From GCA-2693325 sp036343635 (GTDB lineage: Bacteria; Latescibacterota; UBA2968; UBA8231): a stretch of 64,000 nucleotides of DNA. The stretch is taken from positions 96,965 to 160,964 of the forward strand of contig JAYYVF010000067.1 in assembly GCA_036343635.1 (NCBI GenBank). Reading direction: 5' to 3'. Position numbers and translations under genes: made by a program. Below are positions 34,685 through 44,187 of this stretch, one piece after another (positions within the stretch are counted from its first letter, which is position 1; each line of letters begins with the position of its first letter). The notes beneath the pieces are model-generated. The model was given only the letters and a program-made list of their open reading frames with translations. It was not told the origin of the DNA and ran no database searches.

Positions 34685-37200
34685 CAATATACCACACTAA
34701 TTGGAAGCGTTATTCCGGTTTTCCCATGGACATCTACTGGAAACTCCAGACGCATCAAGTAGATTCCTGGATTAACAAGAATTCCCTGATAATCCAAACC
34801 ATCCCAACTAACCGTATGGTTGCCACTTGCATTCTCGCCAAAAAACGAAAGATCACGTTGCAATCGACCAGAAAGATCAAAGATACAAACATCAAATGTA
34901 GCAACACGGTCAACGCGAAAGACTGAAAAAGTTAGGTGAGCTATATCGTTTACCGCATCCCCATTTGGCGTCATGATCTTAGGGTGAATTCGAACGTCGC
35001 TTAGGATAGGACTATTTTCCATATCTGTCACAACTACCATGGATTGGCTATTGATGGTTGAAACAACATTACCTTCACTCGCCGTTTGGGTAATACCGGG
35101 CTTTTCGCTGTTTAGAAGTTCTACTGAAAATGTAGTACTGTTGGTGTAAACTTTCGTTCGAAAAGTCAATTCAAAAACCTCCGATCCCGACCGTATGACC
35201 TGAGGCAAAGAAAGATCTATGAGATTGGAATCATTTTCCAACACACCCCACTCACCAGGCCAATGTTCACGACCCATTCCAATTCGCAGAGAAGTTTCCG
35301 CGCCGCTTTTAACTGATACGAGCGATAATTCTGCAATAGAGCTAGATTTTAATTGAACTCGATCGAATCCCGGATCAGAGCGATTAAATTTAGGAAGAAA
35401 GGAAATGGTAAACTCCTTTTCCTCACCAACAGAAACACCCCTAACGGGCCAAACCTCTGCAACAAGTTGATCTACCAATGGAGGGTCAAAATCAACTTGA
35501 AGACTACGTAGCTCTGCCGCCCTATATGGATCCGGACTGCGCAACCTAACTTGTACCTGCATCATCCGACGTGGATTAGGTGAATTAAACTGCCCTTTAA
35601 CTATCTCGTATTCTTCTGACCAATTACTCCACCTTGGTCCAATTAATTCATTAATAACTACTGGGCCTCGATGCTCTTTATTGCGGATATTTTTCCAACG
35701 ACTTTCACTTATCTCCCGACCGTAACGGTCAAAATAACGTACCTCTTCTATCAAATCATCTCCCGATCGGGTTCTTACTTCCACACTTGTACCGGGTGGC
35801 ATAGATGCATCCCACCTCACTTGAGAAAAGATTCTTGATCTGTTCAATTTAATTAATGGCGAAGTCATTCGAACGTCACTGACATACCCCTCACCAAAGG
35901 CTTGGACTTCGCTTAAAGTTGCTTTCTCGGAAGAAGATCCTACAAACTCAATTCTACGAACCTCAATATGACGAACTTCTTGTCTAGTAAAACGTTCCTC
36001 TAACTGCACAAATGAGTCAGGATTGAAGCGCTCATCTAACTCCTTCCATACTAAAACTCCATTTGGATCTAAAGCTCCATTCGAGATTCGCAGTTGATAA
36101 GCAATAGGTGGGCTAAACGGACTCAAAAGCCTAATTCTATCTATCCAATATTTTGCGCCCAAATCAATCTTCAATTGATTCTCGTCCCTTACTGGATCGT
36201 AGGAACGTAAATTAAAAGAAGAGGTGTGAAATCCATCAGTTAACTGCCTTCCTAATAGATTATTGAACAACGTTTGATCTTGAAATAATTCCCTTTGCGT
36301 CAGCGCCACAATATTATCACCAACCTCAATTACTTCTATTTCAGCAAGCTTTGGCCTTTCACGACGATAATAACGAACAGGGCCTCTTTCCGATTCTGGC
36401 AACTGTAAATACGTATTAGGCAATACTAAAATTTCACGTCCTGCAACAGTAACCCGGAAAAAATCAATCGTTCCACGATGCTTCCAGTAAAGCTTTTTGT
36501 ATTGGTCCTCTGAAATTTCTTGACCACGTACACCGTCGGTCTCAAGCACATCAATACGCACAAATTGCGTTATCGCACCCTCCAAGCCATCCTCAGCGGG
36601 TCGTAAAGGCTCAACATCAAAACTAAATGTGCGATCTGATTTGTTCCTATAATTTATTTGCCCTACTCTGAGATATTCTCTACGCCGACTACCACCAAAT
36701 GACTTCCGGCCGTCAGAGATCATTACACGAAATTTGAGAAAGGGGTCACCTTCTCCTTCCGGGGCAAAATGCAAGTTTATCCTTTTTGAGATCACAGAAC
36801 GGCCCAAATCTATCTCTATATACCATTTCTCTAGGCCGTCTTCAGCAGAAGGTTCCCAATACGTGTCAAAATCGCCATCAATAGCATTAGATGCAGTTAT
36901 TTTATTACTACCCGCATCATGAAGACCACCGTAGATCGTATCACCCTCAGCTTCAACCCTAAAAAAGGAACTTGCATTGCGAACAGCATCGGTATCAGCC
37001 CGTAGGAAACGCGGCAAAACGGACCCTTGGGGATTGATTTCTAAAACCCCTAGGGGCGCATCCCATTCGGCCCATTCTTCCGATTTATCAATGGCAATTG
37101 TATTTCCCTGAATTCTATACCCTAAACTAGGCGTTTGCGAATAGATCGAAGTTAAGCCAAGTAGGAAAACTCCTGTAGCAGCACCCCGTAAGATTTTCAA
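34684..37200 (-). CDS. Type A secreted protein with C-terminal FlgD/CHU_C-like domain (838 aa)
   Basis: The TTG start at 37200 overlaps the upstream stop (TTGA) and gives the signal peptide KILRGAATGVFLLGLTSIYS. The N-terminus opens YRIQGNTIAIDKSEEWAEW, as does the 1116-residue protein at 57890, followed by a discoidin-like domain with NAIDGDFDTYWEPSAEDG and WYIEIDLGRSVISKRINL. A second such domain and the middle module (SPNPRRMMQVQVRLRSPDPY, then PPLVDQLVAEVWPV) precede the C-terminal domain (MTPNGDAVNDIA, FDLSGRLQRD, SWDGLDYQGILVNPGIYLM), which ends ISVVY. AIDGDxxTYWEP is the ligand-facing loop motif of F5/8-type domains, so it probably binds glycan or another surface ligand. Confidence 0.77.
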   Translation of the reverse strand: MKILRGAATGVFLLGLTSIYSQTPSLGYRIQGNTIAIDKSEEWAEWDAPLGVLEINPQGSVLPRFLRADTDAVRNASSFFRVEAEGDTIYGGLHDAGSNKITASNAIDGDFDTYWEPSAEDGLEKWYIEIDLGRSVISKRINLHFAPEGEGDPFLKFRVMISDGRKSFGGSRRREYLRVGQINYRNKSDRTFSFDVEPLRPAEDGLEGAITQFVRIDVLETDGVRGQEISEDQYKKLYWKHRGTIDFFRVTVAGREILVLPNTYLQLPESERGPVRYYRRERPKLAEIEVIEVGDNIVALTQRELFQDQTLFNNLLGRQLTDGFHTSSFNLRSYDPVRDENQLKIDLGAKYWIDRIRLLSPFSPPIAYQLRISNGALDPNGVLVWKELDERFNPDSFVQLEERFTRQEVRHIEVRRIEFVGSSSEKATLSEVQAFGEGYVSDVRMTSPLIKLNRSRIFSQVRWDASMPPGTSVEVRTRSGDDLIEEVRYFDRYGREISESRWKNIRNKEHRGPVVINELIGPRWSNWSEEYEIVKGQFNSPNPRRMMQVQVRLRSPDPYRAAELRSLQVDFDPPLVDQLVAEVWPVRGVSVGEEKEFTISFLPKFNRSDPGFDRVQLKSSSIAELSLVSVKSGAETSLRIGMGREHWPGEWGVLENDSNLIDLSLPQVIRSGSEVFELTFRTKVYTNSTTFSVELLNSEKPGITQTASEGNVVSTINSQSMVVVTDMENSPILSDVRIHPKIMTPNGDAVNDIAHLTFSVFRVDRVATFDVCIFDLSGRLQRDLSFFGENASGNHTVSWDGLDYQGILVNPGIYLMRLEFPVDVHGKTGITLPISVVY

Positions 37201-39062
37201 TAAACAACCCCCAGCGTCCCGTAATAATCCGTATTCCCACCGTCCGTCTGAAAGCGAACTCGGTAAACGTATATCCCGGGGGACACACGTCGCCCCGAAT
37301 CATCAGATCCATTCCACATCAATCGATGGCTACCTGCAAACAATATTTTTTTTTCGATTCTAACAGGAACAAGTTGATTAGAAGAAAAAATTTCGAATTC
37401 AATATGAATCGGAGAAGTTATTTTCAGAAGGTCAAAGTCCAAAAAGAAAATATCATTTAAACGGTCATTATTGGGCGAAAACACTCGAGACCTTGGCCTG
37501 ACGCCACCCAATAAAGGAAGCAGACCTTCACGCTGGAGCAACCTAACAACTAAAGAGCCGCCCAAAGAAATTGGATCTACATCTTGTTCGAGAGCCGATT
37601 GATGTACCGTTATCGACCTCCCGTCAATCCAGCGGCTATCTGAGACTTGAACATCAAATTTAGTCGCATCTCGAAAAACTGCAGCCCTCAAAAATACTTG
37701 AATAAACGTGCCGTCTTGTACTACTGGACGACGAAATCGTATCACATTGCCTTGGTCAGAATCCTTTCTGCTGGTAAAATCTACTTCCCTATCATCAATA
37801 AATACCTTGTCAATGGCATCGATTCGTGCAGCTGTCAAAATCCTCATACTACTAAACCCCGTATCTTCATCGGATAATATTAGTCCGTCGCTTTGCCGGT
37901 TACGCATTTTCGTTTGTAAAGAAATAACAAAAGGGGTAGGCTCTCCTGCTTGAACCTCGACAGGAGAAATTTCTGCTTCCAATCCAGAGGAAATAGGGGG
38001 AACGAGATATTCAAAAATCAATCTTTTAATTATAACACCTGGACCGTTAATTAATAGCCTAAACTGGATATAGGAATTCCCGTTCGACGACGCTACCTTC
38101 CCATCAGTAACAGTCTCCCACTGGGTCCAGTCCGGATTTCGGGATATAGGTCCTTTTTCGATTGAATCCAACCTTACATATTCTCTATAGGAAACCCTTT
38201 CTTGGTCTCCCGCAATTCCAGTGAAACGAAAATAGTGTAAGGGGGTTGAATCAGTCCCTGTGCGCGTCTGAATTGTTATAGGCAGCTGGCTTATTTCCCC
38301 CCCATCATACCGAACACGGCCCCAAAGAGGCCGAGGCCCCTTATGGGCAAACATGGGAATAGACACGTACTCAGCCGGAACATTGACCCCATCACTAAAA
38401 ATCTGTAACTCAGCGATCTCCCAAGGCTGATTTGAGCGAACCTGCAGGCGCACAAAACGCACAAAACGACTTTCAAACCGTTTCTCGATAACGGGTTCAC
38501 GGTTTGGATTGGAATCATAATAGTTAAAAACGTGCTCAAAACGCCGATCAAGAAGATTTCCATCTTCGACCAACCCCTCCCCATCAATGCCGCCGTTGGT
38601 CGAAAGTTGAAAGCTGCGAGGAAAAAGCGTCTTATGTTCCGGATCCAGTCGGGGGTAAAGCCGTATTCTGTCGATACTAAATGTTGCACCTAAGTCGATA
38701 TAAATAACTGAGCTACGCTCAACCCCAAACTGGTCATTAAAGAGATCGGGGTTAAAAGCGGTTGAATCGGAACCGTCAAACATGACTTCGGCCCCAAAGA
38801 GCAAGGTCGCTACTTCATCACCCGGAATAAAAACAGAGCCAAAGCGGGATAGCGTCCCTGGTGCAAGATTCTGATTAGGCTCTACGTCCCACGTCCAAAT
38901 AGAATCAGAAGCAATCGCAACGAAACGAGATTCCGCAACTCCTTGATTCCAACGCGCCACACCACCTCTGTAACCAACACCAAGCGAGTCAATCGCCAAA
39001 GATTCATCACAGAATACCAGGGTTGAAACAATGCTCAGGCTAACAATCAAACGCCAAAACAT
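37197..39062 (-). CDS. Type A secreted protein with C-terminal FlgD/CHU_C-like domain (621 aa)
   Basis: This is the first gene of the five-gene minus-strand operon. ATG at 39062 follows AAAGGGAG, and residues 1-23 form a signal peptide ending LVFCDESLA. A discoidin-like stretch reads VIYIDLGATFSIDRIRLYPR (about residues 135-155). The middle module PPISSGLEAEISPVEVQAGE is followed by a C-terminal domain with the weaker motif FSPNNDRLNDIFFLDF and RVSPGIYVYRVRF, ending TLGVVY. The PNGDGxND loop is degenerate here (PNNDRLND). Its N-terminus lacks both IG-x-PW and YRIxGN openings, so it is the most diverged of the six type A proteins. Confidence 0.72.
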   Translation of the reverse strand: MFWRLIVSLSIVSTLVFCDESLAIDSLGVGYRGGVARWNQGVAESRFVAIASDSIWTWDVEPNQNLAPGTLSRFGSVFIPGDEVATLLFGAEVMFDGSDSTAFNPDLFNDQFGVERSSVIYIDLGATFSIDRIRLYPRLDPEHKTLFPRSFQLSTNGGIDGEGLVEDGNLLDRRFEHVFNYYDSNPNREPVIEKRFESRFVRFVRLQVRSNQPWEIAELQIFSDGVNVPAEYVSIPMFAHKGPRPLWGRVRYDGGEISQLPITIQTRTGTDSTPLHYFRFTGIAGDQERVSYREYVRLDSIEKGPISRNPDWTQWETVTDGKVASSNGNSYIQFRLLINGPGVIIKRLIFEYLVPPISSGLEAEISPVEVQAGEPTPFVISLQTKMRNRQSDGLILSDEDTGFSSMRILTAARIDAIDKVFIDDREVDFTSRKDSDQGNVIRFRRPVVQDGTFIQVFLRAAVFRDATKFDVQVSDSRWIDGRSITVHQSALEQDVDPISLGGSLVVRLLQREGLLPLLGGVRPRSRVFSPNNDRLNDIFFLDFDLLKITSPIHIEFEIFSSNQLVPVRIEKKILFAGSHRLMWNGSDDSGRRVSPGIYVYRVRFQTDGGNTDYYGTLGVVY

Positions 39063-39088
39063 GATACAAACTCCCTTTATTTATACCT

Positions 39089-39107
39089 ATTGACAAAAAC
39101 TGTCAAT
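39089..39107. promoter_or_regulatory. Inverted repeat, candidate operator between divergent surface genes
   Basis: ATTGACA and TGTCAAT form perfect 7-base arms around AAAAC, and a third half-site ATTGACG follows at 39109-39115. It lies 27 bp upstream of the 37197-39062 gene, overlapping any promoter of that operon, so it could bind a dimeric regulator. TTGACA on either arm may alternatively serve as a -35 box. Confidence 0.4.
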
Positions 39108-39204
39108 TATTGACGTTTATTAAACAATAACACCCGTCCCCAAGGTATAACAACAAACTACGTGTTTTTGTAACAACAATCCAACCTCAAATAGACTTGC
39201 CGTG

Positions 39205-39231
39205 TTTACATACAATATCGTACAATATAAT
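39205..39231 (+). promoter_or_regulatory. Possible promoter of the 39339 gene
   Basis: A perfect TATAAT at 39226-39231 lies within two copies of TACAATAT, with TTTACA at 39205-39210 (spacing 15) as a -35 candidate; an alternative pair is TTGCCG at 39197-39202 with TACAAT at 39221-39226 (spacing 18). A leader of about 100 nt would precede the 39339 start. Confidence 0.4.
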
Positions 39232-39338
39232 GTTTGTGAACAGAAGGGGTTTTGCTTAACTTTTCTTGGTGTTTTGTCATCGACTGTTTTAGCACCACCC
39301 TATGTGTTTAATGTCTAACGTGATTCTGGAGTAGATCC

Positions 39339-42008
39339 ATGATTCGATCTGTAGCTATAGCCTTCGGTATACTTACTGTCAGTTCGATTTCAGCTTTTTC
39401 CGAAATACGCACTTGGCGCATTGGAGATACAGAACACCCCTGGAACCTGCAACCTGTATCAGGTCGCGTAGATCTGGGACGCAGTTGGGCTGTGGAGTTG
39501 TTAGCCGATGATGATGGGGACGGACTCATCGACGAAGATCCAGTCGAATTAGTAGACAACGACGGAGATGGGCTCATAAACGAGGATCCTGAAGATCCAC
39601 AAATTGACAATGATGGAGACGGCTCCACAAATGAAGATCCGATAAACAATTTGGATGACGATGGGGATGGCCAAATTGATGAGGACCCTCCAGAAGCTTT
39701 CGATGCCGACTATGACGGGCTTATTGACGAGGATGGACCAGACCCACAGATCGATAATGATGGAGATGGGCTCTTTGGGGAAGATGGGCTCTATTCTGAC
39801 TTCGATGATGACTATGATGGACAACAAAACGAAGATCCGCCGAACGGTGTTGATGACGACAATGATGGCCTTGTTGATGAAGATGGACTACTACCAGCCC
39901 ATGATTCAGCGTTGAATAAAACCCTTTGGTTGCGGCCTGTACGTTTAGACAGCCTTAGGAATCTATCCTATTTGGTAAATCAACGTTTTCTATACGGCGA
40001 ATATGGAGGTATTGTTCCCGGGAAACAGCCGGGGCGTCCCTTTATGATTGTTCCCAGTGAGAATGGTTATCGTAATGAAACTGCAGACCCAATCTCTCCA
40101 GACTACTGGGCCACTTCTGCAACTATTGGCCGCTCTGATGCCACATTGATGGTGGATAACAATTTAGCCACTGCCTACGGTTCAGCACTCACTGGTCGGG
40201 GCGGTGTCGGCATAAACCTGATGGGCTTTTATTACATTAACCGCATCCTTTTTCGCCCTCGCCCCACCCTTCCCGATGCTACAATAGCAAACTATTACGT
40301 TCGTGTTGGAGATCCTACCACGATCAACACCCGCATTCAAGCCATAGAAGCTAGAAATGTTCTTGTTCCTGTTGTTAATGGACAATATAACCCGAGCGTC
40401 AAAGACTTGAAATTCGATCCACCAAATTTGATGGGGCGAGTTGACATTGTTTCTACTGACCCGAGTGGTATACGCGTCGAAACAGCTGAAGCACAAATTT
40501 ACGGCCAAGGATTCCCCACAGACGCAATATTTATTTCTGAAATGATAGACGTAGGTACAGAAATTCCGCGAATCCGCCGTTACGACCGGGAGATCGAGCA
40601 ATTTTCAGCCTCCGAAGATACAAAATATCTGTCCCAGTTCCCAACAGATGTCGAAGGTGATATCGTCAATTGGGGACGAGTTCGGTGGCGTGGTCGCCGT
40701 ATCGGTGGTGACGGAGGGGATGTACGCATCCAATTCAGAGTAGGCAACACGTTGGATACCCACCTTTATGCAAGAAAGCTTGGGCCCGGTCTGAGCGATA
40801 CTCGCGATGAAAATGGTAACACGCTTAGTCTATTTGACTGGATAAAACTAACAGATGGACGCATTGAAACTCGAGAGTTGCAATACAATGAGTTGGGAGC
40901 AGATTTGGGACCTGATGGGACAGATGGGTGGAGTTTTTGGTCCGCTCCTTTTAAGTATGAAGATGGACTTATTGACGAAAATTTACCTGAAGAAGAATGG
41001 GGAAATTCTGGTATCCAACTTCCACTTCCGGGCGGAACACGCTATTTACAATTTAGAATTCTCTTCGACAGCACAATAGAGAGTGCGGTCCAATTAGATT
41101 TTATCGAATTTGAGTATGACACCCCACTAGTGTCCGGCGGCGTTGTTGCTGAGATATTTCCTCCTCAGGTCGAGATAGGGGAAGAAACCGAATTTAGATA
41201 TTTTATGCGCCCATTATTCGCTAATAATGAGGCCACGGCATTCAATCGTATAGAAATCGCTGTGCCATCGACCGAAACTACCATAGACAGTTTGTTCTTC
41301 GACGGACAATCATGGGACGAAATTACGGTTGATCACAATAAAAACGATGTTGATCCGTTATTAAATATTGGAGTCGACAGAATAACAACTGACGACGGCG
41401 AATCAATCGGAAATTTTGCCCAGAGCATTATAATAGATCCGGAAACACAGACACCTAAGCTACTAATAAAAACTCCACCCATGCGAGCTTCTGACTTTGA
41501 ATTCGGTCAAAATATAGAAATCGTATTTCGTTCAAAATTATTTCGCGGTTCCAAAGAGTTTATAAGCTCTGTATGGAATGATCAAACTGGCGATCAAAAC
41601 CTTGCAATACCACAGCCGACCAAAGGGGGCGATGCTACACCAGATGTGGCCAGCAATGCCTTACTTGTTGTTGTGAATCAGATCGACCAGGTTTCAAACA
41701 CACCCATTCTCTCAGCAAATCCTTTTTCTCCAAACGGTGACGGTATTAATGACGAAGTCCGAATTTCATTCGATCTCTTTTTAGTATTGGATCAAATAAA
41801 TACGACCTTGGACATTTACGATGTTTCTGGACGACAAGTAAGAAGCATTGAAACCATTAGGAGCAGTGCTGGTAACATTGATCTCCGGTGGGATGGACTG
41901 GACCGTAATGGTCAACTTGTCCCCCCCGGTCTTTATATGTATCACATCAATGTCGGCAGTGACAATTCTAAGGATGTACACTCTGGGATTCTTTCTCTCG
42001 TTTATTGA
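39339..42008 (+). CDS. Type A secreted protein with eight Asp-rich repeats and C-terminal FlgD/CHU_C-like domain (889 aa)
   Basis: The ATG at 39339 has GGAG upstream, and residues 1-21 are a signal peptide. The opening IRTWRIGDTEHPWNL matches the IG-x-PW subfamily. Residues about 57-184 are eight acidic repeats with DxDGDGxIxEDP-like units. Then follow discoidin-like segments, the shared middle module (PPQVEIGEETEFRYFMRP) and a C-terminal domain with FSPNGDGINDEVRISF, YDVSGRQVRS, RWDGLDRNGQLVPPGLYMY, ending LSLVY. It is divergent from the operon to its left and has no type B partner beside it. The acidic repeats probably bind calcium, as in thrombospondin-3-like repeats, and stiffen a stalk between signal and discoidin parts. 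Confidence 0.77.
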   Translation: MIRSVAIAFGILTVSSISAFSEIRTWRIGDTEHPWNLQPVSGRVDLGRSWAVELLADDDGDGLIDEDPVELVDNDGDGLINEDPEDPQIDNDGDGSTNEDPINNLDDDGDGQIDEDPPEAFDADYDGLIDEDGPDPQIDNDGDGLFGEDGLYSDFDDDYDGQQNEDPPNGVDDDNDGLVDEDGLLPAHDSALNKTLWLRPVRLDSLRNLSYLVNQRFLYGEYGGIVPGKQPGRPFMIVPSENGYRNETADPISPDYWATSATIGRSDATLMVDNNLATAYGSALTGRGGVGINLMGFYYINRILFRPRPTLPDATIANYYVRVGDPTTINTRIQAIEARNVLVPVVNGQYNPSVKDLKFDPPNLMGRVDIVSTDPSGIRVETAEAQIYGQGFPTDAIFISEMIDVGTEIPRIRRYDREIEQFSASEDTKYLSQFPTDVEGDIVNWGRVRWRGRRIGGDGGDVRIQFRVGNTLDTHLYARKLGPGLSDTRDENGNTLSLFDWIKLTDGRIETRELQYNELGADLGPDGTDGWSFWSAPFKYEDGLIDENLPEEEWGNSGIQLPLPGGTRYLQFRILFDSTIESAVQLDFIEFEYDTPLVSGGVVAEIFPPQVEIGEETEFRYFMRPLFANNEATAFNRIEIAVPSTETTIDSLFFDGQSWDEITVDHNKNDVDPLLNIGVDRITTDDGESIGNFAQSIIIDPETQTPKLLIKTPPMRASDFEFGQNIEIVFRSKLFRGSKEFISSVWNDQTGDQNLAIPQPTKGGDATPDVASNALLVVVNQIDQVSNTPILSANPFSPNGDGINDEVRISFDLFLVLDQINTTLDIYDVSGRQVRSIETIRSSAGNIDLRWDGLDRNGQLVPPGLYMYHINVGSDNSKDVHSGILSLVY
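39507..39890 (+). repeat. Eight tandem Asp-rich (DxDGDG...ED) codon repeats
   Basis: The region encodes eight units of about 15-17 residues, each starting with a [VILF]Dx-type turn, Asp-rich loop and an acidic ED(P/G) turn. Units 1-4 are closest, for example DDDGDGLIDEDP, DNDGDGLINEDP and DNDGDGSTNEDP; units 5-8 are more degenerate. Bases also repeat imperfectly (GATGGAGA..GGACTCAT), so expansion by slippage is likely. Confidence 0.9.
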
Positions 42009-42078
42009 CTTTCTCGAATGATTCGGCAATACTTTTAGGGGTGCGAGAGCAAATTAATCTTCCCCTTCTTCGGTATCT

Positions 42079-44187
42079 TTGAGATTCATTTTGTTTAGAA
42101 TACAACGGTCTGGGCTATACTTTTTATCTGGGGTTGTTGCCATAGGTTTAGTGATTCGTCTGTTATACTTATGGGAATATAGCCACTCGCCATTTTTCGA
42201 TTCTCCAATCGTAGATGCCCATAGTTTCTTACGTCAAGCCCTTTTGATCGCAGAAGGTAATTGGCTCGGCAAACACGAACCGTTTTGGCAGCCTCCCCTT
42301 TATATTTATTTCCTCGCGCTATTTTGCTGGATATCCCCTGACGATTATTTTGTAACAATTCGGTTAGCCCAGATAGCACTCGGGCTCGGCTCGATTACAT
42401 TACTATTCTATATAGCTCGCCAATATTTTGACCCGAAAACTGCAAAAATAGCTTTAGTAATATACTCAGCCTGTGGCTCTGTACTATATTTCGAGTTTGA
42501 GTTACTAGCGGTCCCGTTAGAAATATTTTTCAACTTACTATTACTACTCACTATAATGAGGGCAAACCACGTTAATTCGCCTCTTAGCTGGTTGATTGCT
42601 GGAACAATTTGTGGGCTTTCTGTACTAACTCGCCCCAACATTTTACTCTTCATCGTAATCTTTTGCCTATTCTTACTATCGAAACGACAGTGGAAACAAA
42701 TAGCCCTAATCATTCTACCTATAGTTGCATGTATTGTCCCTGTAAGCCTCCGCAATTACACGATGGAAACCGATCTAGTCCTAATTTCCTCAAATGGAGG
42801 AATAAACTTTTTTATCGGGAATAGTGGAAAATACCACGAAAAGGTGACCATACGACCCGGAATGCGTTGGGATGAACTTGTAACCAAGCCAGTCTTAGAA
42901 GGCCACAATACTGCCGCAGCTAAGTCTGATTACTTCGTAAAAGAGTCCATCAATTATATCCGAGAAAACACCTTAGAATATTTATATTCACTTGGAGAAA
43001 AACTTTTTTTGTTCTGGAACGGCCCAGAAATAAAAAGAAACACCAACATTTATTACAGTCGCAACCATTCTCAAATACTGAGCTTACTCCTTTGGGATAA
43101 ATGGATTTCATTTCCATTTGGGATTATCGCACCTCTTGCTCTTCTGGGTATGGGGGCTACTTGGCAAAGTGCAAAGAAAGAATTTCCGATACTACATATT
43201 TATATAGTCTCCTACATGATCTCGGTGCTATTATTTTTTGTCACATCTCGCTACCGAATGCCACTAATACCAATCCTTATCTGTTTTTCCGCCCTTGGAG
43301 CACAATTTATTTATTACCAAGTTATCAGCGGCGCTGCTATAAATAAAATCAGAATCTTAATTATCTTTGTCGGTCTAATAACTTTATGTAATTGGAATAA
43401 AGCGCCTCAGATAGAAACAGATGCACAATTACATTTTGACTTAGGCGAAGTCGCTCTGCGAAAAAAGCAAAATAAACTCTCCGAAAAACACTCACGACAA
43501 GCGTTACAATTAGATCCCAATTACAATTATGCGCGCCACAACCTGGCTGTATCTCTCTTTCACCAAAATGAACTGGAAAATGCTCTCCGGATTGCCAAAA
43601 AATCTGCTGCAGAAAATCCCAAACGGGCAGACACGCAATTATTGTTAGCTCGTATATACTGGGCTCTTAACAACACCGATTTAGCAAGAACACATTTTCG
43701 AAATTCGTTGCTTAAAGATCCAAAAAATGGAATGGCTCACTATTATTATGGCCGATTTTTATATAAACTTAGCGAATTTTCCACTGCGGCAATTCATCTG
43801 TCAAAAGCAATCCAATTCCTTCCCACAGATGCCTGGATACACTACGATGTCGGACGTGCATTTCACCAAGCCAATGACCTTCAAAAGGCCTTGGACTATT
43901 ATGAGTCATCATGGGATATATCGCCTACGAGCATTGCAGCCAACGCAATTGGGGCTATACATTTACAACAAGGGCAATTTCAAAAAGCACGGTTTTACTT
44001 TGAAGCATCTATAGAAAAAGACTCTAAAAACATTGAAGCAAAGATAAATATGGCGATCCTCACGATTCAAACTGGTTCCGTGTCTGCTGGGGAGAAAATG
44101 ATTCAAAGGTTATTACAACTATATCCAAACTCGTTGTCGGTACGGAATGCAGCGCGAGCTTATAATATTTCACTAACTTCACCATGA
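42079..44187 (+). CDS. Multi-pass glycosyltransferase (PMT/ArnT-like) fused to C-terminal TPRs
   Basis: The 702-residue product has about 10 membrane helices in residues 1-430 (including LIAGTICGLSVLTRPNILLF and IALIILPIVACIVPVSLRN) and the PMT/ArnT-type features of a periplasmic loop with FFDSPIVDAHSFL and FWQPPLYIYFLALF. From about residue 440 it continues with soluble TPR repeats (LSEKHSRQALQLDPNYNYAR, AIHLSKAIQFLPTDAW). Such a fusion is predicted to transfer a sugar from a polyprenyl phosphate donor and dock a protein acceptor. TTG at 42079 is used as the start; a TTG at 42091 is an alternative. Its stop overlaps the next ATG. Confidence 0.78.
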   Translation: MRFILFRIQRSGLYFLSGVVAIGLVIRLLYLWEYSHSPFFDSPIVDAHSFLRQALLIAEGNWLGKHEPFWQPPLYIYFLALFCWISPDDYFVTIRLAQIALGLGSITLLFYIARQYFDPKTAKIALVIYSACGSVLYFEFELLAVPLEIFFNLLLLLTIMRANHVNSPLSWLIAGTICGLSVLTRPNILLFIVIFCLFLLSKRQWKQIALIILPIVACIVPVSLRNYTMETDLVLISSNGGINFFIGNSGKYHEKVTIRPGMRWDELVTKPVLEGHNTAAAKSDYFVKESINYIRENTLEYLYSLGEKLFLFWNGPEIKRNTNIYYSRNHSQILSLLLWDKWISFPFGIIAPLALLGMGATWQSAKKEFPILHIYIVSYMISVLLFFVTSRYRMPLIPILICFSALGAQFIYYQVISGAAINKIRILIIFVGLITLCNWNKAPQIETDAQLHFDLGEVALRKKQNKLSEKHSRQALQLDPNYNYARHNLAVSLFHQNELENALRIAKKSAAENPKRADTQLLLARIYWALNNTDLARTHFRNSLLKDPKNGMAHYYYGRFLYKLSEFSTAAIHLSKAIQFLPTDAWIHYDVGRAFHQANDLQKALDYYESSWDISPTSIAANAIGAIHLQQGQFQKARFYFEASIEKDSKNIEAKINMAILTIQTGSVSAGEKMIQRLLQLYPNSLSVRNAARAYNISLTSP

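Noticed and set aside
39080..39106. TTGACA/TATAAA promoter on the minus strand for the 37197-39062 gene
   Set aside because: The spacing is only 15 and the -10 would abut the gene's own ribosome-binding site, so the transcript would lose it. The palindrome is retained as an operator candidate instead.
39308..39827. Antisense open reading frames rich in Ser/Pro or Ile/Val opposite the Asp-rich repeat region
   Set aside because: They are reverse-strand shadows of the repeated Asp/Gly codons; no ribosome-binding site or coding signal supports them.
39507..39890. Regular repeats resembling a CRISPR array
   Set aside because: Units are codon-level protein repeats inside an intact reading frame, not identical direct repeats separated by unique spacers of even length.
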